Assembly: GCA_050260415.1 (NCBI GenBank)
Contig: JBLNCE010000046.1
Span: forward strand, 1-27,666
DNA: 27,666 nucleotides
Direction of reading: 5' to 3'
From: JBLNCE01 sp050260415
GTDB lineage: Bacteria; Bacillota; UBA4882; JAAYXC01
Shown here: one piece after another, positions 16,020-23,949 of the stretch
Numbering within the stretch: position 1 is the first letter of the stretch
Layout: each line of letters begins with the position of its first letter
Translations under genes and position numbers: made by a program
The notes under the pieces: model-generated
What the model was told of the DNA's origin: nothing
Database searches by the model: none
What the model saw: the letters and a program-made list of their open reading frames with translations, nothing else

Positions 16020-17402
16020 GTGCGCGTCCCGGCATGGAAGAGAGCGTTCCTCGCCACACTAATCGGTGCCATGGCCGTTGCGGGATCGATCGGGGAAAAG
16101 TCGGGCGCGGCGGCCGCAACCGGCCTGCCGCTGTCCACGGTGGCGATTGTCCGCGCCGACCGCGCTTCCGTTTACAGCGTCACCGGCGCCGAGATCCGGA
16201 AAATGGTCCGCACGGCCGTAGCCTTGGCCGGCGGCCTGGGAGATCTGATCGCGTCCGGAGACACGGTGGTCATCAAACCGAACCTCGTCGAGATGCGGGA
16301 CTTCCTCGGCGAACGGCATCCCCTTCCCGGGATCCTGGGCGGGGTGGCCACCGACTGGCGGGTAGTGGCGGCCGTGGCCGAGTTGGCCCACGAGGCGGGA
16401 GCCGGCAAGATCTACGTCATGGAGGGCTCGGCCAACCCGACGGACGAGGCCTTTCGCTACTACGGCTATTCCCCGGCCAACATACCGTACGTGGATGCCT
16501 TCATTCCAATCGAGACCGATAGCGGTGGATGGATGGAGATCGACTCGCCGCGCCTAGCCAAGGTCGATCTGCCCGACGGCAGGTACCGCAAGGTCTATTT
16601 CCTGAACCGCCGTTACTACGAGGCGGACGTGGTCATCTCCGTGCCCACGCTCAAAAACCATGCCAGCGCCGTGGTGACCGGCGCGGTCAAGAACCTGAGC
16701 ATCGGCGCCACCCCGGCCAACATCTACGGCCTGGGGCCGAAAGATTATCTGCGCGCCCGCATCCCCCACGACAACGAAGAATACCATTACTTCCTGCGCG
16801 ACTATTACAAGTGTCGGCCGGCGCAGTTCGCTGTCATGGACGGACTGGTCGGCATCCAGCACGGGCCGACCCCCAACGCTTCGTGGGGCAGCAAGAGTTA
16901 TGCGGAAGACTGCATGAACATGCGGTGCATCCTGGCCAGCCGCGATCCGGTGGCGCTTGACGCGGTGGAAGCGCTGGTGACCGGCTGGGACCCCGAGACC
17001 ATCAAGTATTTGCGCTACCTCGGGGCGGACGGCCTCGGCAATGCGGATCCGGCGCGCATCCTCGTGGAGGGGCGCGGCGTGGCCGAGGTGCGGCGGGATT
17101 TCGGCGGCAAGAACCCGCCCGCCGGGGGCCGGCCGTACCGCGATCACGACCCCCCGTCGTTGACGCTCGTCTCGGCGGAGGCAAAGGACGGGCGCTGCCT
17201 CCTGTCGCTCGAGGCGCCGGCGGATACCGTCCGCGTCGAGCTCTTCCTCGACGGCGAACGGGCCGGGATCTTTCTGCGCGATTTCCGGAACCTGTCGGCG
17301 GATGTATCCAGTTTGGGCCAGGGCGAGCACCGTCTGCGCATTGTAGGTTACGACCGCTTCCTGAACGGGCGGGAGATCGAGACGGAACTGACCGTGGAAT
17401 AA
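16020..17402 (+). CDS. Exported DUF362-family protein with C-terminal Ig-like domain
   Basis: The 460-residue protein starts with GTG at 16020 after GAAGGGGAA. The N-terminus (KRAFLATLIGAMAVAGSIGE, ending in AAAA) looks like a signal peptide. The DUF362 core covers about 40-370 (SGDTVVIKPNLVEMRD, ISVPTLKNHASAVVTGAVKN, AVMDGLVGIQHGPTPN, SRDPVALDAVEALVTGWDP). The last 80 residues form a beta-sandwich-like tail (VRVELFLDGERAGIFLRDF, GEHRLRIVGYDRFLNGREIE). Unlike many DUF362 proteins, no CxxC ferredoxin clusters are visible. The biochemical role of the family is not established. It lies 61 bases after the TIM-barrel gene and 86 bases before the GH92 gene, so co-transcription is likely. Its 3' end is duplicated at 22090. 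Confidence 0.82.
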   Translation: MRVPAWKRAFLATLIGAMAVAGSIGEKSGAAAATGLPLSTVAIVRADRASVYSVTGAEIRKMVRTAVALAGGLGDLIASGDTVVIKPNLVEMRDFLGERHPLPGILGGVATDWRVVAAVAELAHEAGAGKIYVMEGSANPTDEAFRYYGYSPANIPYVDAFIPIETDSGGWMEIDSPRLAKVDLPDGRYRKVYFLNRRYYEADVVISVPTLKNHASAVVTGAVKNLSIGATPANIYGLGPKDYLRARIPHDNEEYHYFLRDYYKCRPAQFAVMDGLVGIQHGPTPNASWGSKSYAEDCMNMRCILASRDPVALDAVEALVTGWDPETIKYLRYLGADGLGNADPARILVEGRGVAEVRRDFGGKNPPAGGRPYRDHDPPSLTLVSAEAKDGRCLLSLEAPADTVRVELFLDGERAGIFLRDFRNLSADVSSLGQGEHRLRIVGYDRFLNGREIETELTVE

Positions 17403-17815
17403 AGACGACCCGATGTTCCAAGCCGCCGCCTGGAAACCGCGGGCGGGATTCAAGGTGCACATCTTATGCTCGGAAGGAGACAGGTTTCGTGATTCAAACG
17501 CCCTCCCTTGATCCTCTTGCTCCTAGGAACCGCCCGTCAGGTGATCCGGTGGCGTGGGTGGACCCAAATATCGGCGCGGTCGCTGATTTGCTGGCGCCAA
17601 CCGTGCCGACCGTGCAAACGCCCCATGGCATGATCCGGCTGGCGCCGGACCGGACCCCGCAGCACCCGGATCCATGGCTGGGCGACCATATCGTCGGCTT
17701 TCCCCTCAACATCATCTCCCATCGCGGGCCACGGGCGTTCACGATCGCGGCCCGGACGGGGGGCTTGGGATGCCGGCTCGACGAGTGGGCTTCCGAGGCC
17801 GATCACGATTTCGAG
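17314..17815 (+). repeat. Source region of the mosaic duplication at 22090-22277
   Basis: Bases 17314-17431 (end of the DUF362 gene and intergenic) and 17745-17815 (inside the GH92 gene) recur fused at 22090-22277. The first block shows one visible mismatch (17419 C against 22195 T), the second none. The intervening 313 bases are absent from the copy. Confidence 0.9.
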
Positions 17816-19756
17816 GCGGCCACTCCCCACGAGTACGCGGTGTTACTTGAAGACTACGGGATTGAAGCCGCATACACCGCGGCCGAACATGCGATGATCT
17901 ATCGTTTTCGTTTCACCCGTCCCGGCTGGTCCCACATTCTTTTCCGGGCCCGGGGACGGGGGTTCCTGGAAATCCTGCCGAACGGGAAGGAGATCCGCGG
18001 GCGGGAGGAGGTGGCCGGCGTCCCCTGCCATTTCCACGCCCGGTTCAGCCGGCCTTTTGACGCCGGCGCCACGTCCGCCGGCGGCCAGGCGCCGCGCGAA
18101 GGCGCCGTGCGCATCGAGGGGGAGGAGGCCGCCGCCTATGCCTCATTCGAGTTTAAGAACGTCCCGCAAGACGTGGAGGTGCGGATCGGTTTCTCCTATA
18201 TCGATCTCGATCAGGCCCGGGCGAACCTCGCGCAAGAGGTGGCCGATCGCTCGTTCGCCCAGGTTTCCGCGGCCGGGCGCGCCGCTTGGCGCGAAGCCCT
18301 GGCGAAAATAACCATCGAGGGCGGCACCGAGCGGGAGCGGCGCATCTTTTACACGGCCTTGTGGCGTTGCCACGAGCGCCCGCTCAATCTAACGGAACGG
18401 GGCCGTTATTACAGCGCTTACGACCATCGGGTTCATGAGGAGGACGGGCCCCCGTTCTTCGCGGATGACTGGCTTTGGGACACCCATCGCACCTTGCACC
18501 CGCTCCGCCTCATCCTGGACCCGGAGCGCGAGAGGGCTATCCTGGAATCATACGCGCGCATGATCCGGCAGGGCGGGGGCTGGGCGCCTGTCTTCCCGTT
18601 GGTGACGGGCAATCGGGCGGCGATGATCGGCAACCACCTGGCGGCGGTAGCCGCCGATGCCCATGCCAAAGGGCTTCGCGGCTTCGATCTCGAGACGATC
18701 TACGCGGGGCTACGAAAAAACGCCATGGAAGGAACCCGGTTGCCTTTCCGCCTCGGCCCCGCGACCGAACTAGACCAGGTGTATCTGGAGAAAGGATTCT
18801 TTCCCGCCCTGGCTCCGGACGAGCAGGAATGGGTCGCGCAAGTCCATCCCGCCGAGCGCCGCCAGGCCGTCTCCGTGACACTCGAAGCCGCGTATGACGA
18901 CTGGTGTCTGGCGGAACTGGCGGCCGCACTGGGCGAGACGGCGGACGCTGCGGTCTTCCTTCGGCGGGCTATGAATTACCGAAACCTGTATCATGACGGC
19001 CTAGGAGTCATGGCGCCGCGCGCCGCGGACGGCCGGTGGATTGAACCCTTCGACCCCGGCCTCTCCGGGGGCCAGGGCGGCCGGGACTATTACACGGAGT
19101 GCAATGCCTGGACCTGGTCCTGGAACGTGCCCCACGACGTGGCCGGTCTGATCGAGCTCATGGGCGGACGCGAACGCTTTCTCGCCAGACTGGACCAGCT
19201 GTTCAACCAGCCCTTGGGTGTCTCGAAATGGCGTTACCTCGGCCAGTTCCCGGATGCCACCGGCTTGGTCGGCCAGTTCTGCATGGGCAACGAGCCGAGC
19301 TTTCTCATCCCATACCTGTACGTGTATGCGGGAGCCCCGTGGCGTACGCAAAAACGCGTACGCCAGCTCATGGAGATCTGGTTCGACGACACTCCGCGGG
19401 GGCTCTGCGGCGATGACGACGGCGGCGCACTATCCTCATGGTACGTATTCAGCGCGATGGGTTTCTACCCGCTCTGCCCCGGCCGACCGGTCTACGCCGT
19501 CGGCAGTCCCCTCTTCGAGCGCGTCAGCATTCACTTGGGCTCCGGTGGCCCCTTCACCATCATCGCCCGCAACGTCTCAAAGCAAAACAAGTACGTGCAA
19601 GCCGCGGTACTGAACGGACGGGAACTGCATCGTCCCTGGTTCACCCACGGGGACTTGGTGCCCGGCGGCTCGCTATTGGTGGAGATGGGACCGCGCCCAA
19701 ACCGCGCGTGGGGAACCAGGCCGGAAGACGCTCCACCGTCAATGTCCCGGCCGTAG
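17489..19756 (+). CDS. GH92 alpha-mannosidase-like enzyme without signal peptide
   Basis: GH92 enzymes remove alpha-linked mannose, inverting and calcium-dependent. The 755-residue protein shows the family order: WVDPNIG near the start, TPHGMIRLAPDR, an N-terminal beta domain to about 240, then the (alpha/alpha)6 domain with DDWLWDTHRTLHPL, YTECNAWTWSWNVPHDVAGL, GNEPSFLIPYLYVYAG and GDDDGGALSSWYVFSAMGFY. E537 in YTECNAW is the expected catalytic acid, with Cys where Gly is common. D642-D644 in GDDDGG match the catalytic-base region, so the active site looks intact. GTG at 17489 follows GGAAGGAG by nine bases. No export signal is visible, unusual for this family and consistent with trimming of imported glycans. 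A C-terminal short linker ends in RPEDAPPSMSRP. Confidence 0.9.
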   Translation: MIQTPSLDPLAPRNRPSGDPVAWVDPNIGAVADLLAPTVPTVQTPHGMIRLAPDRTPQHPDPWLGDHIVGFPLNIISHRGPRAFTIAARTGGLGCRLDEWASEADHDFEAATPHEYAVLLEDYGIEAAYTAAEHAMIYRFRFTRPGWSHILFRARGRGFLEILPNGKEIRGREEVAGVPCHFHARFSRPFDAGATSAGGQAPREGAVRIEGEEAAAYASFEFKNVPQDVEVRIGFSYIDLDQARANLAQEVADRSFAQVSAAGRAAWREALAKITIEGGTERERRIFYTALWRCHERPLNLTERGRYYSAYDHRVHEEDGPPFFADDWLWDTHRTLHPLRLILDPERERAILESYARMIRQGGGWAPVFPLVTGNRAAMIGNHLAAVAADAHAKGLRGFDLETIYAGLRKNAMEGTRLPFRLGPATELDQVYLEKGFFPALAPDEQEWVAQVHPAERRQAVSVTLEAAYDDWCLAELAAALGETADAAVFLRRAMNYRNLYHDGLGVMAPRAADGRWIEPFDPGLSGGQGGRDYYTECNAWTWSWNVPHDVAGLIELMGGRERFLARLDQLFNQPLGVSKWRYLGQFPDATGLVGQFCMGNEPSFLIPYLYVYAGAPWRTQKRVRQLMEIWFDDTPRGLCGDDDGGALSSWYVFSAMGFYPLCPGRPVYAVGSPLFERVSIHLGSGGPFTIIARNVSKQNKYVQAAVLNGRELHRPWFTHGDLVPGGSLLVEMGPRPNRAWGTRPEDAPPSMSRP

Positions 19757-19786
19757 ATGAGTGGCCAAGAGACTATGTCGCCGGCG

Positions 19787-20460
19787 CTACGGACGCTGGT
19801 TGACCACCACTTCCTCCCTCTCCCGGAAATACTCGGCCGTCTGCTGGACGAGCCTCTCGAGGAGCTTCTTGTCGGGCTTGCCGTTCATCGCCGGGTACGG
19901 ATCCCCTCCCGGGCCGAGCGGTTCCGGGGTGACGTAACGGCCCTCCTGGTTGTGGCCGATGAGGTAGAGCGCCATGATGATCGTGTCCAGATCGAGCGAG
20001 CCCTCGCCCAGGGCGCACCGGTTGCTGTCCGCTATGTGCAGGTTGACCAGGAGATCGCCGGCCTCGAGCAAGGCCTCGCCGATGTGCTTCTCCTCCGTCT
20101 GCATGTGGTAAACGTCGCCGTTGATGTGGGCCACGCCCGGATGGCCGACCGCCTGGAGGTAACGCTTGGCCTCGGCAATGGTGTGGACCAGGCTGACCTC
20201 GGCGGAACGGATCGGCTCGATGGCCGCCTTGATCCCGTACTTGACAAACAGGTCCGCGACGAGCCTCAGGGTCTCCACGCTGCGCTCGAACTCCGCGTCG
20301 TCATAGCTGCGGCCGGCCCACCGCGCCGGGTACGACCAGCAGGTACTTCGCGCCCACGGCGGCGGCGAACTCGATCTCCCGCTTCAGATAGTCCACCGCC
20401 GCCTGTCGTTGCATTGGCCGGTTGCTGGACAAGTCGTTGTCGCGCGAGAACATGATACGA
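19787..20460 (-). pseudogene. Sugar phosphate isomerase/epimerase-like gene, 5' truncated and frameshifted
   Basis: The last 163 codons (from 20275) read as a xylose-isomerase-like TIM-barrel protein: YGIKAAIEPIRSAEVSLVHT, VGHPGVAHINGDVYHMQTEE, LVNLHIADSNRCALGEGSLD, with metal-binding Glu, Asp, His residues. Upstream, in a different frame, IMFSRDNDLSSNRPMQRQAA and VDYLKREIEFAAAVGAKYLL belong to the same protein; a one-base shift near 20320 separates them (the first frame stops in CTATGA). The first 60-80 codons are absent: the frame ends at about 20460, against the AT-rich DUF3795 gene. It is convergent with the GH92 gene, 30 bases apart. It was probably part of the sugar locus before breakage. 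Confidence 0.82.
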
Positions 20461-20463
20461 ACC

Positions 20464-21036
20464 TTATTCTTGCGCTTTCCTCAGCTTCAACTCTTCATTC
20501 TCTTCGATAGCAACTTGATTTAAGAGCGTTTTTAGTGTTTTTGCTTTACCCTTAAGATCATCATTGCTAATCATATTCGTTTTTATTTCTTGCTCTGCCA
20601 TTTTCAACGTTTTGTCCAAATTATTGAGCGAAAGTAATGTTACCGCTAAACAAAAGAGATTTTTGCAGTTCCCATCATCGTAATATTTGAACATAGTGTT
20701 AAGTAGGTCGATTCTTTTGTTTTGTTGTTCGATGAAGCTTGCAATTCCATGCTCTCTTATGAAGCTATGGTTTCGCATGACCCTTCGATGTGTTACAAAA
20801 GAATCGGTATCGCCTGTCTCCTTTTCGAATTTAGCACACGGAAAATCACCACACTCCGCACATACCTCTAATCTCTTCTTCTTAACGCAACATGTTATAA
20901 ATGAACAGGATGGATGTTTGTTTTCAAAATCATCTCCACAACAACCAGGGCATTTTGAAGAACCTTTGGTATAATATCTCGGACATAGGCCGCAATCAAG
21001 TCCGCAACAACCCAATGTAGGGAAATTCTTCAGCAT
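20464..21036 (-). CDS. DUF3795 cysteine-rich protein, AT-rich gene
   Basis: The 190-residue protein has a cysteine-rich N-terminal half (LGCCGLDCGLCPRYY, KCPGCCGDD, CSFITCCVKKKRLEVCAECG, DFPCAKFEKE) typical of DUF3795 and likely metal-binding. The C-terminal half is helical (NNLDKTLKMAEQEIK). The family's function is unknown. I prefer ATG at 21036, eight bases after GGGAG, over the GTG at 21043-21045. The gene is distinctly AT-rich beside GC-rich neighbours and begins exactly where the isomerase gene is cut, so it seems to be an inserted or transferred segment. No transposase or terminal repeat is visible next to it. Confidence 0.82.
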   Translation of the reverse strand: MLKNFPTLGCCGLDCGLCPRYYTKGSSKCPGCCGDDFENKHPSCSFITCCVKKKRLEVCAECGDFPCAKFEKETGDTDSFVTHRRVMRNHSFIREHGIASFIEQQNKRIDLLNTMFKYYDDGNCKNLFCLAVTLLSLNNLDKTLKMAEQEIKTNMISNDDLKGKAKTLKTLLNQVAIEENEELKLRKAQE

Positions 21037-21116
21037 TTTTCCCACTCCCGGTTTCCTGATTAGCCGGCGCGACGAGGTAGTCCCATAATCGGCTCTTCGC
21101 TATTCCATGTGGGCCG

Positions 21117-21950
21117 CTAGAACTCCCACTTGAGGACGGTGAACTCGCGCCCGAGCACGCGCTGGGCGGCGTGTATCCCAAGCAGGGACCCGGCCAGGAC
21201 GTTCGAGGCCCAGTGATCGCCCGAGCTGATCCGCGATAACCCGACCAGGACCGCACAGGTATAGTGGAGCCATTTCCAGCGCGGGTATTCATTGGCCAGG
21301 ATCGTGGCCAGGGCAAAGGCCGTGGCGGTATGGGCCGAGGGCATGGCCCAGTAATCGTCGTCAAGACTGGGCCCGTGGAAGACCGGTCCTTCGCCCAGGT
21401 AAGGGCGGGCCATGCCCAGAATGCACTTTAGGACTTGCACGTTGACCAGGGCAAAGGTCACGGCCTCGCTGCACGCCAGGCCGAGTCGGGGATCTTCGGC
21501 CCAGGCCAGGCCGATGGCGGCCAGGGGCAAAGCGTAGCTGCCCAGGATCTTGTCGGCCTCCTTCACCCACGGCTCGTCGAGGCGGGGCCCGAGCCAGTCA
21601 TAGATCGGCTGGTCGTACCGGACCAGCAGGGCTACGGCGCCCAGCCAGACGCCGGTTTCGCGCGCGCCGATATCCCATGGCTCCGCGTACAGCCGGACCA
21701 TATCCGGCAGGAATCCGCGGAGCTCGGAGGCGTTCTCCGCCTCCGGCGCGCCGGAGGAATCGGCGGCGAAATCCCCGGACAGCTGCAGGGCGGCGGCTTC
21801 CACGGGAGGGCCGGGAGCGGCCGCGGCCGCCGTCCCGACCCATGATAGGACAAGAACCGCAGCTATCAGCGGACCGAGAAGAATCGTTCCGGGAATTCCC
21901 TTTTTACCTTTGGCGCCCAGCGCTGGAAGTCGCAACACCAATGCCCCCAC
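21117..21950 (-). CDS. Exported PAP2-family phosphatase
   Basis: The 277-residue protein carries a signal peptide or anchor (GTILLGPLIAAVLVLSWVGT) followed by an Ala/Pro-rich stretch. PAP2 motifs are K175-CILGMA-R182-P183, P204-SAH207 and S239-R240 with H246; four residues after H246 there is N250 where most members have Asp. Catalysis could still run through H207/H246. Substrates in this family are membrane lipid phosphates such as phosphatidic acid or undecaprenyl diphosphate, or other phosphate esters. The start is uncertain: GTG at 21950 has a weak ribosome site, and GTG at 21938 is better placed after GGGTGGGGG. It lies 80 bases upstream of the DUF3795 gene in the same direction but differs greatly in composition, so they are probably not an old operon. 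Confidence 0.85.
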   Translation of the reverse strand: MGALVLRLPALGAKGKKGIPGTILLGPLIAAVLVLSWVGTAAAAAPGPPVEAAALQLSGDFAADSSGAPEAENASELRGFLPDMVRLYAEPWDIGARETGVWLGAVALLVRYDQPIYDWLGPRLDEPWVKEADKILGSYALPLAAIGLAWAEDPRLGLACSEAVTFALVNVQVLKCILGMARPYLGEGPVFHGPSLDDDYWAMPSAHTATAFALATILANEYPRWKWLHYTCAVLVGLSRISSGDHWASNVLAGSLLGIHAAQRVLGREFTVLKWEF

Positions 21951-22089
21951 CCCATTGACTGCGTTTACGAGCCCTCGCCGTCATCCTCCATCCTAACACA
22001 CGCCAGGCCGCTGCCACACCGGCAAAATCCAGGACATAATCCCCCCGCGCGCCCCATCCGGGAGGCGGAATCGGCCTGGACCGCGAGTC

Positions 22090-22277
22090 TGGGCCAGGGC
22101 GAGCACCGTCTGCGCATTGTAGGTTACGACCGCTTCCTGAACGGGCGGGAGATCGAGACGGAACTGACCGTGGAATAAAGACGACCCGATGTTCTAAGCC
22201 GCCGCCTCGCGGCCCGGACGGGGGGCTTGGGATGCCGGCTCGACGAGTGGGCTTCCGAGGCCGATCACGATTTCGAG
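22090..22277 (+). repeat. Mosaic duplicate of DUF362 3' end and GH92 internal segment
   Basis: Bases 22090-22207 copy 17314-17431 (one mismatch seen), and 22207-22277 copy 17745-17815 exactly as far as I can read. The junction at 22207 shares a single T and drops 313 bases. Neither fragment is translatable to a functional protein. The rest of the gap 21951-22341 has no gene; 21951-22089 shows nothing recognisable. Confidence 0.9.
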
Positions 22278-22293
22278 ACGCTGAAGACTATGG

Positions 22294-22344
22294 GCGGCCG
22301 TTTGCCCGGCCGCGGCACGCGTGACGCCCCGCGCGGAGGCGTCA
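22294..22344. terminator. Two GC-rich hairpins at the end of the amidohydrolase gene
   Basis: GCGGCCG (22294-22300) pairs with CGGCCGC (22307-22313) around a six-base loop. TGACGCC (22322-22328) pairs with GGCGTCA (22338-22344), whose last three bases are the amidohydrolase stop codon. On the minus strand these could act as terminators, though no T tract follows. Confidence 0.5.
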
Positions 22345-23373
22345 AGGCCTTTGTGGCCTAAGCAGCAAGCGGTCCGCGTTCTCCCGGTAGATCTTGGCAA
22401 GGACCGGCGGGGGCAGGTTCAAGCCGTAGATGCGCCAGCGGCCCTGCGGCGGCGGTTCCACAGGCGAGTAGGGGAAGTATTCGTCCCTTGTTTCCAAAAA
22501 GCGGAAGGTGAGCCGGTATGCCTCGCGATCGGGCGTGGCGTCAAGCCCGTAAAGGAGGCGATCCTGGTAACGCAGGCAGAAATCCCGGGCCGTATAGGGT
22601 TGGCGTCCCAGTTCGCCAAAGCGCGCGCTTAGATCGAGATGGACATGGGGATACCGATCGAGCAGGTTCCCCGCGTACTCCAGGTTCTCCGCGCTGGCCC
22701 CCACGTGCGCGAGGATGAAGGTGGTTCCGGTCTCCCTGGCCAGGAGCCTTTCCTGGGCGGCGAGGAGATCCTCGTAGCCCGGGTAGTCGCGGCCGTAAAA
22801 GTGCCAATCCGGGTTGGCTTCCAGCTCTTCGTAGCGCTCGTTCCGCGCGTCCAGCGGCTTGAAGAAGGCCGCGGGATCGGCCAGATGCATGATGACCGGC
22901 AGGCCCGCCCCGGCGGCGGACCGCCAGACGGGGAGCAGGCGCTCGTCATCCGGCATGACGAGCCGCCCGCTCCGGTCCCGCAGTTTCAGGCCCAGCGTCT
23001 TCCAGACCTTGAGCCCGTGGAAGCCGTGGTCGCGCAGGCGCCCGATCGCGCGTTCCACGCGCCCGGCAAAGCCTGGGTCGTCCGGATCGGCCAGGTCCAG
23101 GGCGGCCACGGTGATGAACCTGTCGGGATGCTTCCTCTCCGTCAGGGCGTGGGACTCGTACGGATCCTCGCCGAAGATGCCGGCGATATCCACCATCCGC
23201 TCGATATTCAGTTCGTCCATGAGTTCGAGCAGGTCCGCCAGGCGCCGGCCGGTGCGCGTCCAAAAGAAATAATGGTTGTGCGCGTCGATCGCCGGCACGG
23301 CGGCCCGGGCAACCGGCGTCCAGCGCGTCCGAAGTTCCGGCTGGGGCAGATACTCCGATAGCAGTAGGCTCAT
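22342..23373 (-). CDS. Metal-dependent amidohydrolase (Amidohydro_2 superfamily)
   Basis: The 343-residue protein is a TIM-barrel hydrolase. Metal-binding candidates are D30-A-H32-N-H34 in AIDAHNHYFF, the Lys region GLKVWKTLGLKL, His in LPVIMHLADP, His in TFILAHVGAS and Asp in LLYGLDATPD, the normal family order. Length fits. I chose ATG at 23373 after GGGGGA; the frame is open further upstream through ATG 23430, where readable but unassigned sequence (RDRAKLGQADARYVMERTRL) continues to a TAG near 23513. No signal peptide. The substrate may be a lactone or sugar-derived compound, but the sequence does not decide this. It is transcribed away from the adjacent sugar kinase. Confidence 0.85.
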   Translation of the reverse strand: MSLLLSEYLPQPELRTRWTPVARAAVPAIDAHNHYFFWTRTGRRLADLLELMDELNIERMVDIAGIFGEDPYESHALTERKHPDRFITVAALDLADPDDPGFAGRVERAIGRLRDHGFHGLKVWKTLGLKLRDRSGRLVMPDDERLLPVWRSAAGAGLPVIMHLADPAAFFKPLDARNERYEELEANPDWHFYGRDYPGYEDLLAAQERLLARETGTTFILAHVGASAENLEYAGNLLDRYPHVHLDLSARFGELGRQPYTARDFCLRYQDRLLYGLDATPDREAYRLTFRFLETRDEYFPYSPVEPPPQGRWRIYGLNLPPPVLAKIYRENADRLLLRPQRP

Positions 23374-23949
23374 CGACGCATCCCCCTTCTTCATCCACCA
23401 GGACCCATTCCCAAGGCGCGTCCGCTCCATGACGTACCGCGCGTCCGCCTGCCCAAGCTTGGCGCGGTCGCGCCATGGATCGGTGGCGACCGCCCGCGCC
23501 CGGTTCTATACTGGCCCAGACCAGCATATTGCGCATTCGTTCCGAGATTCCTCCTTGGCCAAGGGGTTTTTCGGGGAACTGGCCGCGAAAGGAGCCGGGG
23601 ATCTCCCGGCGACGCAGGCGAGGCGCCGCCGGACAGGACGGCCAATGGAGAGTCGCGCCCCAGTCATGAACGCCGCAACCAACGCCCCGCCCGCGCCCCC
23701 CGTCTTCTTTGGCGCGGACCCGCGGGGCTTCCTTGGCGGAGATCCTGAAGGAGAGTCGGGAAGGAGATCGGGCGGCGCGAGAGAATCTTAAGAAGACGTT
23801 GCCCGGGCGGAAGATCGGGAGGCGATGTCATCGAACCCCGGTGAGTTCATGACCGGGACCTGGGTAGCGCTTTTCACGGATGAAGGCTTATCCGCCCGCG
23901 GCCAAACGTAGCAATATTGGAAATCCGATTCGAGGAGGTTCCCGGGAGG
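23374..23949. other. Long divergent intergenic region
   Basis: Between the divergent amidohydrolase and kinase genes there is no supported gene. Minus-strand positions 23374-23510 stay open in the amidohydrolase frame and read protein-like, perhaps a longer N-terminus or remnant of a neighbour. AAGGAGGA on the minus strand near 23550 precedes an ATG in another frame, which runs into overlapping nonsense. I see no clear promoter boxes. Confidence 0.4.

Noticed and set aside
23276..23791. A 171-codon plus-strand open frame over the amidohydrolase 5' end
   Set aside because: It overlaps the amidohydrolase antisense, has no ribosome site and no recognisable motif.
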